A stretch of DNA of 50,501 bases, from assembly GCA_020832925.1 (NCBI GenBank), contig JAJHRF010000009.1:1-50501 (forward strand), written 5' to 3'. The DNA is from Desulfurococcaceae archaeon. Lineage in GTDB: Archaea; Thermoproteota; Thermoprotei_A; Sulfolobales; Ignisphaeraceae. Below the pieces are notes generated by a model. The model ran no database searches, was not told where the DNA came from, and saw only the letters and a program-made list of their open reading frames with translations. This document shows positions 49,963-50,501 of this stretch, one piece after another (position 1 is the stretch's first letter; each line of letters begins with the position of its first letter). A program made the translations under genes and the position numbers.

Positions 49963-50501
49963 TCTGGTAAACAGCTTTAATCATCTGTGGATTGCTCTAA
50001 CTACTTTCTTCACCCCCTCACATGTTGTTCCTCTGCTCCGTCTGGTTTCACCCTTCATCGCAGAGGCTCTTTGGGGTGACCCACGCACCCCTGCATACGC
50101 TTGCAAAGCTTTAAACCAAATGTTTATTGCTCCTATAGAATCTCTATCAGCTTTAAATCCGCACTTCTTGCAGATAGTCAATCTATGAATGTAAAGCAGC
50201 TTCTCACCACACCTTGGGCATGTACTTGAAGTGTTCCTGGGATCAACAACTATTATAGGTATCCCATACTCAAGAGCCTTAGAGATTATTGAATGCTGTA
50301 GTCTTCTATATGCAAACATTGTGAATTTCCAGGCAATAGCATCGCTCTTGTTGTTTACTCTTTCTTTAAGACCTTCGAGATTCTCTAAAGCTATTGCGCA
50401 ACCCTTTATCAAAGCTTTTAGAACTACTTGTTTAGCTAGTAACAACGATGCTCCTAGTTTTTCTGTGAAAAGCTTTAACTTTGCTAAGAATTTTCTCGTT
50501 G
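49963..50501 (-). mobile_element. Second TnpB-bearing element, cut by the window edge
   Basis: This begins where the GH116 frame is lost and carries the minus-strand tnpB at 49981 onward. Only its tnpB end is in the window. Together with the IS607 copy it means the same gene was hit twice. Confidence 0.6.
49981..50501 (-). CDS. tnpB: TnpB (C-terminal half), partial
   Basis: The frame is open to the right edge (at least 173 codons visible). It contains the RuvC glutamate in A-I-A-L-E-N-L, the D-P-R-N-T-S-S-T-C-P-R-C ... C-K-K-C zinc ribbon with all four cysteines, and the final aspartate in K-A-D-R-D-S-I-G-A. No stop or frameshift is seen. It may be intact beyond the window. The basic tail resembles other IS605-type TnpB proteins. 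Confidence 0.83.
   Translation of the reverse strand, partial: TRKFLAKLKLFTEKLGASLLLAKQVVLKALIKGCAIALENLEGLKERVNNKSDAIAWKFTMFAYRRLQHSIISKALEYGIPIIVVDPRNTSSTCPRCGEKLLYIHRLTICKKCGFKADRDSIGAINIWFKALQAYAGVRGSPQRASAMKGETRRSRGTTCEGVKKVVRAIHR

Noticed and set aside
1-50501. CRISPR arrays or Cas genes
   Set aside because: I saw no regularly spaced direct repeats and no Cas-like proteins.

Overview
The window is AT-rich, gene-dense and hyperthermophile-like. Its gene content points to an anaerobic crenarchaeon (Thermoproteota), most likely Desulfurococcales or an Ignisphaera-like lineage. The evidence is purine-rich GAGGTG-type Shine-Dalgarno sequences, archaeal TATA boxes, a di-myo-inositol-phosphate synthesis protein, an archaeal methanopterin-type pterin pathway, a ferritin-fused encapsulin, HEPN/MNT toxin-antitoxin pairs and archaeal IS605/IS607 TnpB elements. 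The organism assignment is inference; no rRNA is present.

Layout. 1-900: a GC-rich structured stretch at the left edge and a HEPN/MNT pair. 994-1161: an overlooked 55-residue protein with paired CX3C motifs. 1342-6159: a secreted protein, NikR, a three-gene metal-chelate ABC importer and an FmdE-family protein, with recurring GTGCAC boxes at promoters. 6370-10434: an MscS channel, an ArsB/NhaD-type transporter and a membrane-anchored beta-propeller. 10435-12700: a graveyard of IS fragments around two small unknown genes. 12805-19826: an iron and oxygen block (rubredoxin-type protein, ferritin-encapsulin fusion, ferritin-VIT1 iron transporter, flavodiiron protein) interleaved with a nucleotide-sugar epimerase and a long DIPP-synthase-like protein. 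A candidate H/ACA guide RNA lies at 18379-18452. 20736-25461: GPH sugar transporter, PIG-L deacetylase, an esterase, a HepT/MntA pair and a methyltransferase.

25579-29648 is a decaying locus. A HEPN gene is split by a TnpB element that carries a divergent 48-residue gene and a perfect 30-bp palindrome. A truncated URO-D-like gene with a nonsense codon, another HEPN relic and a broken coiled-coil gene follow. 29822-38297 is a methanopterin-type cofactor island: MptA, MptG, MptE and a CitG-like protein in one operon; MptD, DUF447 and DUF1464 divergently; and a DmrX/AfpA-like flavoprotein facing a dihydropteroate-synthase-like protein. 38323-46688 holds a winged-helix coiled-coil protein, a VapC relic, a YhfC-type membrane protease, a Mrp Fe-S carrier, a tryptophanase-like enzyme, AlaX, and a threonine-synthase-like pseudoenzyme fused to a winged helix. 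A divergent pair of small membrane proteins completes it.

From 46947 to the right edge a GH116 beta-glucosidase gene is broken by a frameshift, by an IS607-family element whose TnpA and TnpB are both damaged, and by a further TnpB element that runs off the window. The strongest candidates for undescribed biology are the TnpB/small-protein/palindrome unit, the dead threonine-synthase/winged-helix fusion, the rubredoxin-encapsulin operon, the pterin island with its uncharacterised members, and the twin-CX3C miniprotein.
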